Below, in pieces: positions 34,783 through 43,248 of a stretch of DNA of 64,000 bases. The position numbers and the translations under genes were made by a program. The notes under the pieces were generated by a model that did not search any database, was not told the origin of the DNA, and saw nothing but the letters and a program-made list of their open reading frames with translations. Location: assembly GCA_016714565.1 (NCBI GenBank), contig JADKDM010000014.1, positions 1 through 64,000 on the forward strand, written 5' to 3'. How positions within the stretch are numbered: the stretch's first letter is position 1; every line of letters starts with the position of its first letter. The stretch comes from Candidatus Villigracilis propinquus. GTDB taxonomy: Bacteria; Chloroflexota; Anaerolineae; Anaerolineales; Villigracilaceae.

Positions 34783-35704
34783 AATCATCCGCGCCCGGCA
34801 AGGTCATCCTCTTTGGTGAACACGCGGCGGTGTATAACCGTCCCGCGCTTGCTGTGCCTGTTAATCAGGTTCACGTGGATGTGGATATTTTGGATTCCTC
34901 CCGCGAAGGGATTTGGATCCACGCTCCGATCATTGACTTGCACGCCGAACTGACCTCGCTTCCTGCCGACCATCCAATTGCTTCCGTTATTCTCAAGCTG
35001 TTTTCAACTCTTTGAGATTTCCCCAGTCCCCCAACCTCGAAATAAATATTTCATCCACCATCCCCATCGCCGCGGGGCTCGGTTCCGGCGCGGCGGTTTC
35101 CGTCGCGTTGATCCGCGCGCTTGCACTGCACATTGCCTACCCGCTGACGAATGAACAGGTCAATGACCTTGTCTTCGAGATCGAAAAACTTCATCACGGC
35201 ACGCCATCAGGCATTGATAACACCGTCATCACCTACAACATGCCCGTGTACTTCATCAAAGGCCAGCCTGTCGAAACCTTCAAAACAGGCAAGCCTTTTA
35301 CCATCGTCATTGCGGACACCGGCATCCCGGCATTGACCAAGGAATCCGTGGGCGATGTGCGCCGTCTCTGGTTGAAGGATACGAACTACTTTGAAAATAT
35401 TTTCAATGAAATTGCGCAGATCTCTTTGATCGCGCGCCGCTCCATTGAAAGCGGCAGACCCGAACTCCTCGGCGAACTCATGGATCACAACCACTCCCTG
35501 CTTCAGGAAATGACTGTTTCGTCAGCAGAACTGGATAATCTCGTTACAGCCGCGCGTTCGGCGGGTGCGCTCGGCGCCAAACTCAGCGGTGGCGGCAGAG
35601 GCGGCAACATGATCGCGTTGGTGGAGCAGGCCAAAGCGGAGTCCGTGGCGGGCGCATTAATCTCCGCAGGCGCAAAACGGACGATCATCGCAGAAATCAA
35701 TTAA
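34779..35704 (+). CDS. mvk: mevalonate kinase, split by a frameshift
   Basis: This GHMP kinase is read in two frames. From GTG at 34779 comes VKSSAPGKVILFGEHAAVYNRPALAVPV through LKLFSTL, which ends at TGA 35013-35015. The rest is in another frame from TTG 35012: LEINISSTIPIAAGLGSGAAVSVAL (ATP loop), HHGTPSGIDNTVI, and LSGGGRGGNM. One missing T in CTCTTTGAG would restore a single 309-residue protein. Either an indel (real or assembly) or coupled translation at TTGA is possible. The kinase makes 5-phosphomevalonate for isoprenoids and sits next to the prenyltransferase gene. Confidence 0.82.
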
Positions 35705-35760
35705 TTTGTCATTGTCAGCCGCCGCTTTTTGGCGGTGAGCGATCTCCTGTATGATGTGCT

Positions 35761-36375
35761 ATGACCAATAAAAAGTGGCTTGCGCCCATCCTTCCTTATC
35801 TCGCTCTGTGGGCGGGATTGTTTTTTTTCAAGAGCGCATGGTTCGCGCTGCTTGGATTCCATGCAGCAATTTTGCTTGCGCTTGTCGTTATGCGTCCCGT
35901 TGTCCCATTCAACATCCTTTTCAAAAGCGGATATTTCAAATGGGTTTTATCCAGCGTGCTTTTTTGCAGCACCAGCGGGATCGGTTTATATTTTCTCTGG
36001 GGTGTCTTCGGCGTTGCAAAAGACCTGCCCGTGCAGCTTGTGTTAATGGGATTGAATTCAACTTCGTGGATTCCATTCATCGTTTATTTCTCGCTCGTCA
36101 ATCCGTTCATCGAGGAATATTTCTGGCGCGGCGTGCTGGGGAACGATGCGAGAGGAATCCATGTGGGCGATCTGGTCTTTGCGGGCTATCACGCCATAAT
36201 TCTGTGGGGTAGAGCGCATCCATTTGCAATACTGTTTGCTGTTATCATCCTGGTCTCTGCGGGCTGGCTCTGGCGGCAAATATCGCGCAACGATCAAGGC
36301 TTGCTGGCGGCAGTCCTCGGTCACATGGCTGCGGATTTTTCCATCCTGCTCGTCATTTACGCCATGACAAGGTAA
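35761..36375 (+). CDS. CPBP-family intramembrane metalloprotease
   Basis: The 204-residue membrane protein has about six helices and carries the three CPBP/Abi motifs: NPFIEEYFWRGVL (EExxxR), FAGYHAIIL (FxxxH) and VLGHMAADFSI (HxxxD). Members cleave membrane proteins or act in bacteriocin self-immunity. TATGAT lies 5 nt before the ATG and no RBS is visible. A second membrane protein gene follows 11 nt downstream. Confidence 0.82.
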   Translation: MTNKKWLAPILPYLALWAGLFFFKSAWFALLGFHAAILLALVVMRPVVPFNILFKSGYFKWVLSSVLFCSTSGIGLYFLWGVFGVAKDLPVQLVLMGLNSTSWIPFIVYFSLVNPFIEEYFWRGVLGNDARGIHVGDLVFAGYHAIILWGRAHPFAILFAVIILVSAGWLWRQISRNDQGLLAAVLGHMAADFSILLVIYAMTR

Positions 36376-36386
36376 ATTTTTATTCC

Positions 36387-37157
36387 ATGAATATTCTCAC
36401 CCTGAAATTAATTCTTGCCCCCATCATTATAGGTACGGCCAGCCTCGCCGGCCGTCGTTGGGGACCCGCCGTTAGCGGCTGGATCGTGGGCTTGCCATTG
36501 ACTTCTGGCCCGGTCATTTTCTTCCTCGCCATTAGCCATGATATTCCCTTTGCCGCGAACGCCATCCGTGGGACATTGAGTGGTGGATTTTCGTTGATCG
36601 CGTTTTGTCTTGTGCATGGCTGGCTTTCCACGAAATTTGACTGGCGGCTCACCACTCTGGGCAGCCTGGCCGTTTTTGCATTGCTCACCACCGCATTGCA
36701 GGGACTGGTCATACCTTTGATCCCACTTTTTATTCTGGTATTCATCACTATTTCCCTTGGCGTTTGGCTCATGCCCAAACAGCAGGCGGAGCAGGTGGCG
36801 GCGTCCACACTCAACCAGTGGGACATCCCCGCGCGGATTTTGGTCGGGACAAGTTTCATTTTATTCGTGACAGGTATTGCACCGATCATCGGTTCAAAAT
36901 TAACTGGGCTGTTGACCACCTTCCCATTATTTGCCAGCATCCTTGCCATTTTTGCCCAACGTCAGCAAGGCTCGGACGGAGCCATCCATGTGCTGCATGG
37001 TCTCACACTCGGTTTGTTCGCCTTCGCTGGCTTTTATCTTGTGCTTGGCTTGCTGATCGAGAATACATCCCTTGCAGTTTCCTTTGGCCTCGCCTCCCTG
37101 ACTGCGTTGGTTATTCAAGGGTCATCGCTATTTGTTCTGAGACAATTACATACATGA
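36387..37157 (+). CDS. polytopic membrane protein of unknown function
   Basis: The 256-residue protein has about eight helices. The N- and C-terminal halves look like an internal repeat: IIIGTASLAGRRWGPAVSGW then GLPLTSGPVIFFLAI, versus FILFVTGIAPIIGSKLTG then LTTFPLFASILAIF. It may be a small transporter or GlpM-like protein, but I do not recognise the family with certainty. It is likely co-transcribed with the CPBP gene. Confidence 0.7.
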   Translation: MNILTLKLILAPIIIGTASLAGRRWGPAVSGWIVGLPLTSGPVIFFLAISHDIPFAANAIRGTLSGGFSLIAFCLVHGWLSTKFDWRLTTLGSLAVFALLTTALQGLVIPLIPLFILVFITISLGVWLMPKQQAEQVAASTLNQWDIPARILVGTSFILFVTGIAPIIGSKLTGLLTTFPLFASILAIFAQRQQGSDGAIHVLHGLTLGLFAFAGFYLVLGLLIENTSLAVSFGLASLTALVIQGSSLFVLRQLHT

Positions 37158-37193
37158 TAAAACTGGAGAGCCAAAAGCTCTCCAGTTTTATCA
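37155..37193. terminator. perfect 16-bp bidirectional terminator
   Basis: TGATAAAACTGGAGAG, loop CCAAAAG, CTCTCCAGTTTTATCA. It starts at the stop codon of the membrane protein and also serves convergent thrS. Confidence 0.9.
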
Positions 37194-37198
37194 TTCGC

Positions 37199-37226
37199 GG
37201 TCTATCGTCCACCGTCCACGGTCATT
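37199..37226. repeat. heptamer array abutting thrS stop
   Basis: GGTCTAT, CGTCCAC, CGTCCAC, GGTCATT in register, ending one base from the thrS stop codon. Confidence 0.65.
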
Positions 37227-37227
37227 C

Positions 37228-39036
37228 TTACAATTCGCTTGCGCGTCTTGAAATTCTATCTTTCACTCGTGCCACAAACTCGCTCAGCGGAATATTATTC
37301 TGCTGACTTCCATCACGCACGCGCAGCGAGACTTGCTCGGCCTGCATCTCGTTGTCACCGAGAACGATCATGTACGGCACTTTCATCAACTGCGCCTGAC
37401 GGATCTTCGCATTCATGCGGGAGGCGCTCAAGTCTGCATGAGCGCGGATTCCGCTTTCGCGTAATTGCTTCGCGATCTTCTCTGCGTACTCGTTCTGCGC
37501 ATCCGTGATTGAGATGACGCGCACCTGTTCCGGCGAAAGCCAGACCGGGAAGTTGCCCGCGTAATGCTCAAGCAGGAAGCCAACCATGCGCTCATGCGTG
37601 GAGAGCGGCGCGCGGTGGATGCAAAGCGGAACTTCATCCACGCCCTCCTTGTTCGTAAACTTCAGATCGAAGCGGGAGGGAACCGCAAAGTCTACTTGAT
37701 TCGTGGCGAGCGAGAATTCACGTCCAATGGCTGACCAGATCTGTACATCGATCTTTGGTCCATAGAAGGCGGCTTCGTCAGCAACTTCTGTATAAGGGAC
37801 GTTGCCATTGTTCATGGCGCGGCGCACCATATCCTCCGTTTTGATCCAGAGGGCTTCGTTGTCCACATACTTCTTGCCAAGTCCTTGCTTGCTGTGCAGG
37901 GAGAGGCGCATCACATACTTATCGATGCCGAACAAATCGAAGTACTTCTTGTACAAGTCCACTACGCCCATGAACTCCTGCTCGAATTGATCTTCGCCGC
38001 AGTAGATATGAGCGTCGTTCATCTGCATCGAGCGGACGCGCATCAGCCCAAAGAGTTCACCAGATTTCTCGTAACGGTAGCAGGTTCCATATTCGGCGAG
38101 GCGCACAGGAAGTTCACGATAGGAGCGGCCTCTTGATCCGAAGATCTTGTGATGCATCGGGCAGTTCATCGGCTTGATGTAATACTTCACGCCTTCCAAT
38201 TCCATCGGCGGGTACATACTCTCGGCATAATACGGGAGATGTCCCGAGCGGATGAACAGGTCTTCCTTTGTGATGTTTGGTGTGCGCACGCGGGAGTAAC
38301 CAGCCTTCTCTTCCATTTCCTTGGCAAGCGATTCCAACTCTTCAATGATGATGCCTCCGTTAGGAAGCCAAAGCGGCAGGCCAGGGCCGACCTCATCGTC
38401 GAACATAAAGATTTCCAATTCCTTGCCCAGCTTGCGATGATCGCGCTTCTTCGCTTCTTCGAGCTGCTGCAGATATTCTTTGAGTTGATCCTTGCTCTCC
38501 CAGGCCGTGCCATAGAGACGCTGCAACTGCTTATTGTTCTCATCGCCGCGCCAATAGGCGCCTGCAACAGACATCAACTTGAAAGCATCCTGTTTGATCT
38601 CTTTCGTGTTCTGCACGTGCGGCCCACGGCACAAGTCCGTAAACGTATCCTGCTGATAGATCGAGATCTCAGGGGGACCGTCCAACGGCTGACCGTACTC
38701 ATCTGTGCCGCCTTTTTCGAGACCTTCGATCAACTCCAATTTATACGGTTGATCGGCAAAGACCTTCTTCGCCTCCTCTGCAGAGATGACCGTCTTCTTG
38801 AAATCGTGTTTGCCCTGCACGATCTGTCTCATGCGCTTTTCGATCTGTTCCAGATCTTCGGGCGTGAGGTTGCGCGGCAGGTCAAAGTCGTAATAAAAAC
38901 CGTTTTCGACGGGAGGGCCAATGGTCGGCTTCCCATCCGGGAACATCTCCATCACAGCCTGCGCCATCACATGCGCCGTTGAGTGACGGATCTTGTACAA
39001 ATACGTATCCTGATATTTTTCCTGAATTTGTGCCAT
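37228..39036 (-). CDS. thrS: threonyl-tRNA synthetase lacking the TGS domain
   Basis: The 602-residue ThrRS starts at MAQIQEKYQD, after AAAGGAGCCAAA, and begins directly with the editing domain (HSTAHVMAQAVMEMFPDG, CRGPHVQN). The class II core follows, with PMNCPMHHKIFGSRGRSYRELP and CYRYEKSGELFGLMRVRSMQMNDAHIY (zinc/threonine pocket), and a HGTP anticodon domain ends the protein. The usual N-terminal TGS domain is absent; the longer open frame upstream encodes T-box leader sequence, not TGS. Expression is controlled by the T-box at 39119-39413. A heptamer array sits directly at the 3' end. Confidence 0.95.
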   Translation of the reverse strand: MAQIQEKYQDTYLYKIRHSTAHVMAQAVMEMFPDGKPTIGPPVENGFYYDFDLPRNLTPEDLEQIEKRMRQIVQGKHDFKKTVISAEEAKKVFADQPYKLELIEGLEKGGTDEYGQPLDGPPEISIYQQDTFTDLCRGPHVQNTKEIKQDAFKLMSVAGAYWRGDENNKQLQRLYGTAWESKDQLKEYLQQLEEAKKRDHRKLGKELEIFMFDDEVGPGLPLWLPNGGIIIEELESLAKEMEEKAGYSRVRTPNITKEDLFIRSGHLPYYAESMYPPMELEGVKYYIKPMNCPMHHKIFGSRGRSYRELPVRLAEYGTCYRYEKSGELFGLMRVRSMQMNDAHIYCGEDQFEQEFMGVVDLYKKYFDLFGIDKYVMRLSLHSKQGLGKKYVDNEALWIKTEDMVRRAMNNGNVPYTEVADEAAFYGPKIDVQIWSAIGREFSLATNQVDFAVPSRFDLKFTNKEGVDEVPLCIHRAPLSTHERMVGFLLEHYAGNFPVWLSPEQVRVISITDAQNEYAEKIAKQLRESGIRAHADLSASRMNAKIRQAQLMKVPYMIVLGDNEMQAEQVSLRVRDGSQQNNIPLSEFVARVKDRISRRASEL

Positions 39037-39058
39037 TTTGGCTCCTTTATTTTGGACT

Positions 39059-39102
39059 CCAACGTCTCCTGACGTTGGATATCGAAAGTCAGGGGACTTT
39101 CG
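39059..39102. repeat. pair of GTC-NNNN-GAC hairpins
   Basis: Two adjacent perfect hairpins: CCAACGTC-TCCT-GACGTTGG (39059-39078) and CGAAAGTC-AGGG-GACTTTCG (39083-39102). The same core recurs at 58552-58587. They lie between the T-box terminator and the thrS RBS. Confidence 0.65.
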
Positions 39103-39118
39103 ACTCCACCAACTTAAA

Positions 39119-39413
39119 CAAAAAATTCTCACCCAATAACGGGGCGAGAATTAAATTCACGCGGTTCCACCCGATTTATTCTTTTTGGTGGTCGAGTAAG
39201 GCGAATGCTTTTCTCGCCTGTATCGAGACCACTTTTAGAATATCTCTTAGGCTGATAACGGGGCCAACCGTTCAACTTACTTGCTGACAGCTGATCGCTG
39301 AAAGCTTTCTGCTTCACGCTCGCGGGTGGTTTTCACTGGTGTTTCTGGTCAACGCTCTCAAATTTCAGCTTTGACTCTCTGTCAGAAAACCGAACCAGTT
39401 ACTCTTCCCGGTC
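39119..39413 (-). ncRNA. T-box leader of thrS
   Basis: On the minus strand the leader starts GGGAAGAGTAACTGG and AGAGAG, typical of stem I. It contains the T-box bulge GGGTGGAACCGCG (39160-39172) and ends with AATTCTCGCCC, CGTTATT, GGGTGAGAATTTTTT, an intrinsic terminator alternative to the antiterminator. Uncharged tRNA-Thr should stabilise antitermination. ACC threonine codons occur in the putative specifier arm (GTGAAAACCACCC), but the exact specifier is not certain. A heptamer array (39283-39310) sits inside the leader. Confidence 0.85.
39283..39310. repeat. heptamer array inside T-box leader
   Basis: GCTGACA, GCTGATC, GCTGAAA, GCTTTCT in exact register in a presumably tolerant loop of the leader. 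Confidence 0.6.
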
Positions 39414-39431
39414 GAAGCGGTTTTATATCAG

Positions 39432-39505
39432 TGGACGGAATAGGGCTCGAACCTACGACCTCATCGATGTCAACGATGTGCTCTAACCAACTGAGCTACC
39501 CGTCC
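39432..39505 (-). tRNA. tRNA-Val(GAC)
   Basis: 74-nt cloverleaf on the minus strand: acceptor GGACGGG/TCCGTCC with a G-T pair, D arm GCTCAGTTGGTTAGAGC, anticodon loop TTGACAT (anticodon GAC), T arm TAGGTTCGAGCCCTA, discriminator A, no encoded CCA. Confidence 0.93.
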
Positions 39506-39556
39506 GAAGGATTAGCATTATACCGAGGGTAGGTAGATTTTGCAATACAGTCTTTT

Positions 39557-40573
39557 TTACGAAACCCGCGATACAACCAGAGTCACATCGTCCACGAACG
39601 CTACTCCATCCGTATGCCCCATCAAGGTCTTCAGGATTTTTTGGATGATCTGCTCGGCGGATAGATCCACGCTATCGCGAATAATATCCGCCAGCCTGTC
39701 CTCACCCCACAACATGCCTTGGTGATTTGCAGCCTCAGTAATGCCATCCGTGTACAGCAGAAGAATATCACCGGGTTCGAGTTTAATATCCTCTTTATAG
39801 AGATTGAACTTCTCCATCAGGCCAATCGCAGGGCCCGTTGGCCGCAGCCAGAATTCTTCATTGGTTGACATGCGATACACATAAGCAGAGTTGTGGCCGG
39901 CATTTGCATAGCTCATGATGCGAGTTCGCGGATCGTACTTCCCTAAAAAGGTTGTCACAAAGGTCGTGAAGTTGATATTGTGAATGTAAAGCCGGTTGAT
40001 GCGTTCCAGCACGGAGAGCGGAGAATCAGCATCGGGAACCAGCGTATGAAATGCCGTTTGCAAACTGCTCATGAACATTCCCGCAGAAACGCCATGCCCG
40101 CTCACATCTGCCATCACAAGGCCGTGAGTCCCATCTTTGAAATCTACAAAGTCAAAGTAATCGCCGCCGATGATCTGGGCAGGGCGGCTAAAAGCAGCAA
40201 TATTCATACCGTCAATCAAAGGCAAGGCCCGTGGCAGCAAGCCGCGTTGAACCACCTGGGATAATTCCAACTCAGCTTCCAACTGACGCAGTTCGGCATC
40301 GGTAAAATGTCCCAGACAAACCGCGCTCGTATAATCCATTTGCAGGAGTTGGCTTTCCACTGCTTCATGGCATATCATGCAAACACCCAAAGTACCTTCC
40401 TTGATCTTCTCCAACGACTCATCAATTACATGCAAATGTTCCTCGATACAAACGCCATCTTCCCCAAGGCAGGTGAACTTTTTTTCTTCAGGCGCAGTCT
40501 CCACCCAATGCAGCAGGTTGGAACGTGTCTCTTGCAGGCTGGTCTCAATTTCATCAAGAATTTTGTTTTTCAT
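39557..40573 (-). CDS. PP2C/SpoIIE-type phosphatase with DksA/TraR-like zinc finger
   Basis: The 338-residue protein has an N-terminal helical hairpin and a DksA-like finger (SLEKIKEGTLGVCMICHEAV, later AVCLGHF). A RsbU/SpoIIE phosphatase domain follows from about residue 115: IIGGDYFDFV, LVMADVSGHGVSAGMFMSSL and LLLYTDGITEA carry the metal-binding aspartates. Such phosphatases act in partner-switching control of anti-sigma antagonists. The zinc-finger fusion suggests a link to RNA polymerase or a scaffold, which is inference. RBS GAGGAAGAT. Confidence 0.87.
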   Translation of the reverse strand: MKNKILDEIETSLQETRSNLLHWVETAPEEKKFTCLGEDGVCIEEHLHVIDESLEKIKEGTLGVCMICHEAVESQLLQMDYTSAVCLGHFTDAELRQLEAELELSQVVQRGLLPRALPLIDGMNIAAFSRPAQIIGGDYFDFVDFKDGTHGLVMADVSGHGVSAGMFMSSLQTAFHTLVPDADSPLSVLERINRLYIHNINFTTFVTTFLGKYDPRTRIMSYANAGHNSAYVYRMSTNEEFWLRPTGPAIGLMEKFNLYKEDIKLEPGDILLLYTDGITEAANHQGMLWGEDRLADIIRDSVDLSAEQIIQKILKTLMGHTDGVAFVDDVTLVVSRVS

Positions 40574-40743
40574 ATCTTCCTCGTGCTAAAACAGGCTAAT
40601 ATTAAGTTGAAACAAATGTTCTATATTTTATCAGGTACTCACACTAGAATCAAGGCTTGTTCGTAATGCAGCATTAAGACCAGATGGAATCGATCTCTCT
40701 TACATGAAACCTCCCTCAATCCTTGCGGTATAATCCCTTCGCT

Positions 40744-41655
40744 ATGGCCCGCAAAAAAGCGCCCGAAGACCTTTCCGTTGAAGAACTCCGCCGCCTGCTG
40801 GTGGAGAAGCGACGCGGCGCGCGCAAGGAACGGTTGGAACACTACCGCCGTACGGGACGTGTTGTCTCCGTCGCACCTGATTTTGACTTTGACGCTGCGC
40901 CTCAATCTGCGCCCGTAATTGATACCGCGGAAGGGACAGAATCCACGCCCGAGCCTGCTCCCGCCAACCCCCGCCGCAGAGTCATGGACCGCGTCCTCCT
41001 CGCTGTGGAAGTTCTCGCTGTCCTCGGTCTGGTCGTTGTCATTTTCAACGGGCTTGGCCTGCTTCGCACTCTTAACAACGAAGTGGTCTCCGCGCTCAAC
41101 CCTGAAACCGTCACGCCGACGGCGTTGGTGATGGCGGTGGTACTGCCTTCGGGACACACCCCTCCCGATGCGCAAGGCAACACCCGCCCCAATGAAGCGG
41201 AAATTCCCTCGCACCTTTTGCCGATGGTGCAGTCGCTGGCGAATATTCCCGTCCCCACCGCCGCGCCAGATCAGGCGGTACGCATCCAAATTCCCGCGAT
41301 CAATGTGGATGCGCCTGTTGTTCAGGGGGATGGATGGGAACAGCTCAAAAAGGGAGTCGGCCAATATATCGGCTCCGCAAATCCCGGTCACGATGGGAAC
41401 GTGGTGCTTTCGGGGCATGATGATGTCTACGGTGAGATCTTCCGCTATTTGGACAGACTCGTTCCCGGCGATCAGGTGATCATCTACACCCAGCAGCGGC
41501 AATTCGTGTACGTGGTGGACCGCACCGTTTTGGTGGAACCCACCGCCGTGGAAGTGATGGCATCCACCGGCTCGCCCACGGTAACGCTCATCTCGTGTTA
41601 CCCATATCTGATCAACGATCAGCGCATTGTTGTCTTTGCGCGATTACAAAATTGA
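40744..41655 (+). CDS. sortase
   Basis: The 303-residue protein has a long charged cytosolic N-terminus (about 80 residues), one transmembrane helix (RVLLAVEVLAVLGLVVVIFN) and an extracytoplasmic sortase barrel with catalytic His in VVLSGHDD, Cys in VTLISCYPY and Arg in NDQRIVVFARL. It would anchor or polymerise surface proteins; no LPxTG substrate is seen in the window. The ATG is 9 nt after TATAAT (40729-40734). A small tail-anchored protein gene follows. Confidence 0.9.
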   Translation: MARKKAPEDLSVEELRRLLVEKRRGARKERLEHYRRTGRVVSVAPDFDFDAAPQSAPVIDTAEGTESTPEPAPANPRRRVMDRVLLAVEVLAVLGLVVVIFNGLGLLRTLNNEVVSALNPETVTPTALVMAVVLPSGHTPPDAQGNTRPNEAEIPSHLLPMVQSLANIPVPTAAPDQAVRIQIPAINVDAPVVQGDGWEQLKKGVGQYIGSANPGHDGNVVLSGHDDVYGEIFRYLDRLVPGDQVIIYTQQRQFVYVVDRTVLVEPTAVEVMASTGSPTVTLISCYPYLINDQRIVVFARLQN

Positions 41656-41732
41656 CGAAGTCATTGCAAATGGTTATGGTTGACGCAATCTCGGAAATTA
41701 TTTTGGATAATGTAAACTGAAGGAGAAATAAA

Positions 41733-41906
41733 ATGGCTAAGAAAAATAAACGACCCACCCCCGCTGTAACTTTGGGAAACACACCCGCGCCAAAAGTGGA
41801 GTTCAACCCCGATTACAGCGTGGTCAAGCGAGACCTCGTCCGTATCGGCTCACTCGCAGGCTTTTTCATTGTTGCGCTCGTGGTTCTCTCGTTCTTTTTG
41901 AAATAA
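41733..41906 (+). CDS. 57-residue C-terminally anchored membrane protein
   Basis: The ATG follows AAGGAGAAATAAA. The protein has a basic Pro-rich N-terminus (MAKKNKRPTPAV), then VEFNPDYSVVKRDLVRIG and one C-terminal helix (LAGFFIVALVVLSFFLK). It is followed by its own strong terminator, which supports a real gene. Function unknown. Its order after sortase suggests a possible envelope role. Confidence 0.75.
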   Translation: MAKKNKRPTPAVTLGNTPAPKVEFNPDYSVVKRDLVRIGSLAGFFIVALVVLSFFLK

Positions 41907-41926
41907 GAGAGCCTGAAAGAAAGATG

Positions 41927-41963
41927 AAAGAGGAAAGACTATAAAACGGTCTTTCCTCTTTTT
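41927..41963 (+). terminator. intrinsic terminator
   Basis: AAAGAGGAAAGAC, loop TATAAAACG, GTCTTTCCTCTTTTTG. It closes the sortase/small protein unit. Confidence 0.85.
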
Positions 41964-42001
41964 GTTGTATTTATGCCCGCGCTAGGTATAATCTCTTCAT
42001 C

Positions 42002-43246
42002 ATGACAGACTCTCCCATTTACGAAATCACCCTCGAAAAACTCACCTACGGCGGCGAAGCCATGGGACGCCTCCCCGATGGCCGCGCCGTCTTTGTTCCG
42101 TTTGGCTTGCCGGGGGAAACTGTCCGCATTCAGTTGACGCAGCAAAAACAAAACTTTGCCCGTGGCGAATTGATCGAAGTATTAAAAGCATCCCCGGACC
42201 GCATTGACCCAAAATGCAAACATTTCACACAATGCGGCGGATGTCATTACCAAAACTTGTCCTACGAAAAACAACTGGCCGCCAAAACAGAGATCCTGCG
42301 CGACCAACTCCAGCGTATTGGTAAGATCGAAAACCCACCCGTCCAGCCAATGGTAGCCTCTCCGCTCGAATGGAATTACCGCAATCACATGCAATTCCAT
42401 CTCACGGAAGAGGGCAAGCCCGGTTTCATCAACGCAAAAGGGAATTCAGTTTTCCCCATCGAAGAATGTCATTTGCCTGAAGCGAATATCAACAACTTTT
42501 GGCATGAACTCCAGTTTGAATCAAGAATGAATCTCGAGCGTGTTTCCCTCCGGTCCGGTCAAAATGATGAATTGATGCTCGTACTTGAATCCGACACGGA
42601 AGAAACACCCGAGATCGAGATCGAAGCCGACATTTCCGTGGTGCATGTCTATGAAGATCATGCCGTTGTCATTGCCGGACAGGATCATTTCTTTGTAAAT
42701 ATTCTCGGCAAAGATTTCCGTGTCTCTGCTGATTCCTTTTTCCAAGTCAACACAAAGATGGCTGAGAAAATGGTCGCGCATTTGATTCCGCGCCTGCCGG
42801 TCTCCCGATCTGTTACCTTGCTGGATGTGTACTGCGGAGCTGGTCTGTTCAGTAAATTCTTTGCGCCGCATTATTCAAGAGTTATCGGCATCGAATCATC
42901 TCCCTCCGCCTGTGAAGATTTCGGCTTCAATCTTGATGAATTCGACAACGTGGAATTGTACGAAGGCATTGCCGAAAGAATTTTGCCTGCGCTCACTGAG
43001 CAGCTCACACAACCAACGCACATGATCGTCGACCCTCCGCGCGCCGGCATCGAAAAACATGCCCTCGACGCCATTCTCGCGATCAAGCCGCAAGTCATTG
43101 CCTATGTTTCCTGTGACCCATCTACACTCGCGCGTGACGCGGCAAAACTTATCAACGGCGGCTATCAACTGGTCGAAGTGACTCCCTTCGATCTCTTCCC
43201 GCAAACCTATCACATCGAATCGATCTCCTTTTTCGAACTCATGTAA
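42002..43246 (+). CDS. RNA (uracil-5-)methyltransferase, RlmD/TrmA family
   Basis: The 414-residue protein has an N-terminal TRAM domain (residues 1-60) and an iron-sulphur cysteine cluster motif (CKHFTQCGGCHYQNLSYE). The SAM domain has FFQVNTKMAEKMV, LLDVYCGAGLFSKFFA and VDPPRAGIEKHAL. The catalytic cysteine is in YVSCDPSTLARDAAKL. It methylates U in rRNA (RlmD/RlmCD-like) or tRNA; the exact site is not assignable. The ATG is 9 nt after TATAAT (41987-41992). pxpB starts 2 nt downstream, so the genes are probably co-transcribed. Confidence 0.92.
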   Translation: MTDSPIYEITLEKLTYGGEAMGRLPDGRAVFVPFGLPGETVRIQLTQQKQNFARGELIEVLKASPDRIDPKCKHFTQCGGCHYQNLSYEKQLAAKTEILRDQLQRIGKIENPPVQPMVASPLEWNYRNHMQFHLTEEGKPGFINAKGNSVFPIEECHLPEANINNFWHELQFESRMNLERVSLRSGQNDELMLVLESDTEETPEIEIEADISVVHVYEDHAVVIAGQDHFFVNILGKDFRVSADSFFQVNTKMAEKMVAHLIPRLPVSRSVTLLDVYCGAGLFSKFFAPHYSRVIGIESSPSACEDFGFNLDEFDNVELYEGIAERILPALTEQLTQPTHMIVDPPRAGIEKHALDAILAIKPQVIAYVSCDPSTLARDAAKLINGGYQLVEVTPFDLFPQTYHIESISFFELM

Positions 43247-43248
43247 CC

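Noticed and set aside
38149..38982. 277-codon plus-strand frame opposite thrS
   Set aside because: Antisense to conserved synthetase motifs, no RBS, no terminator, low-complexity hydrophobic peptide.
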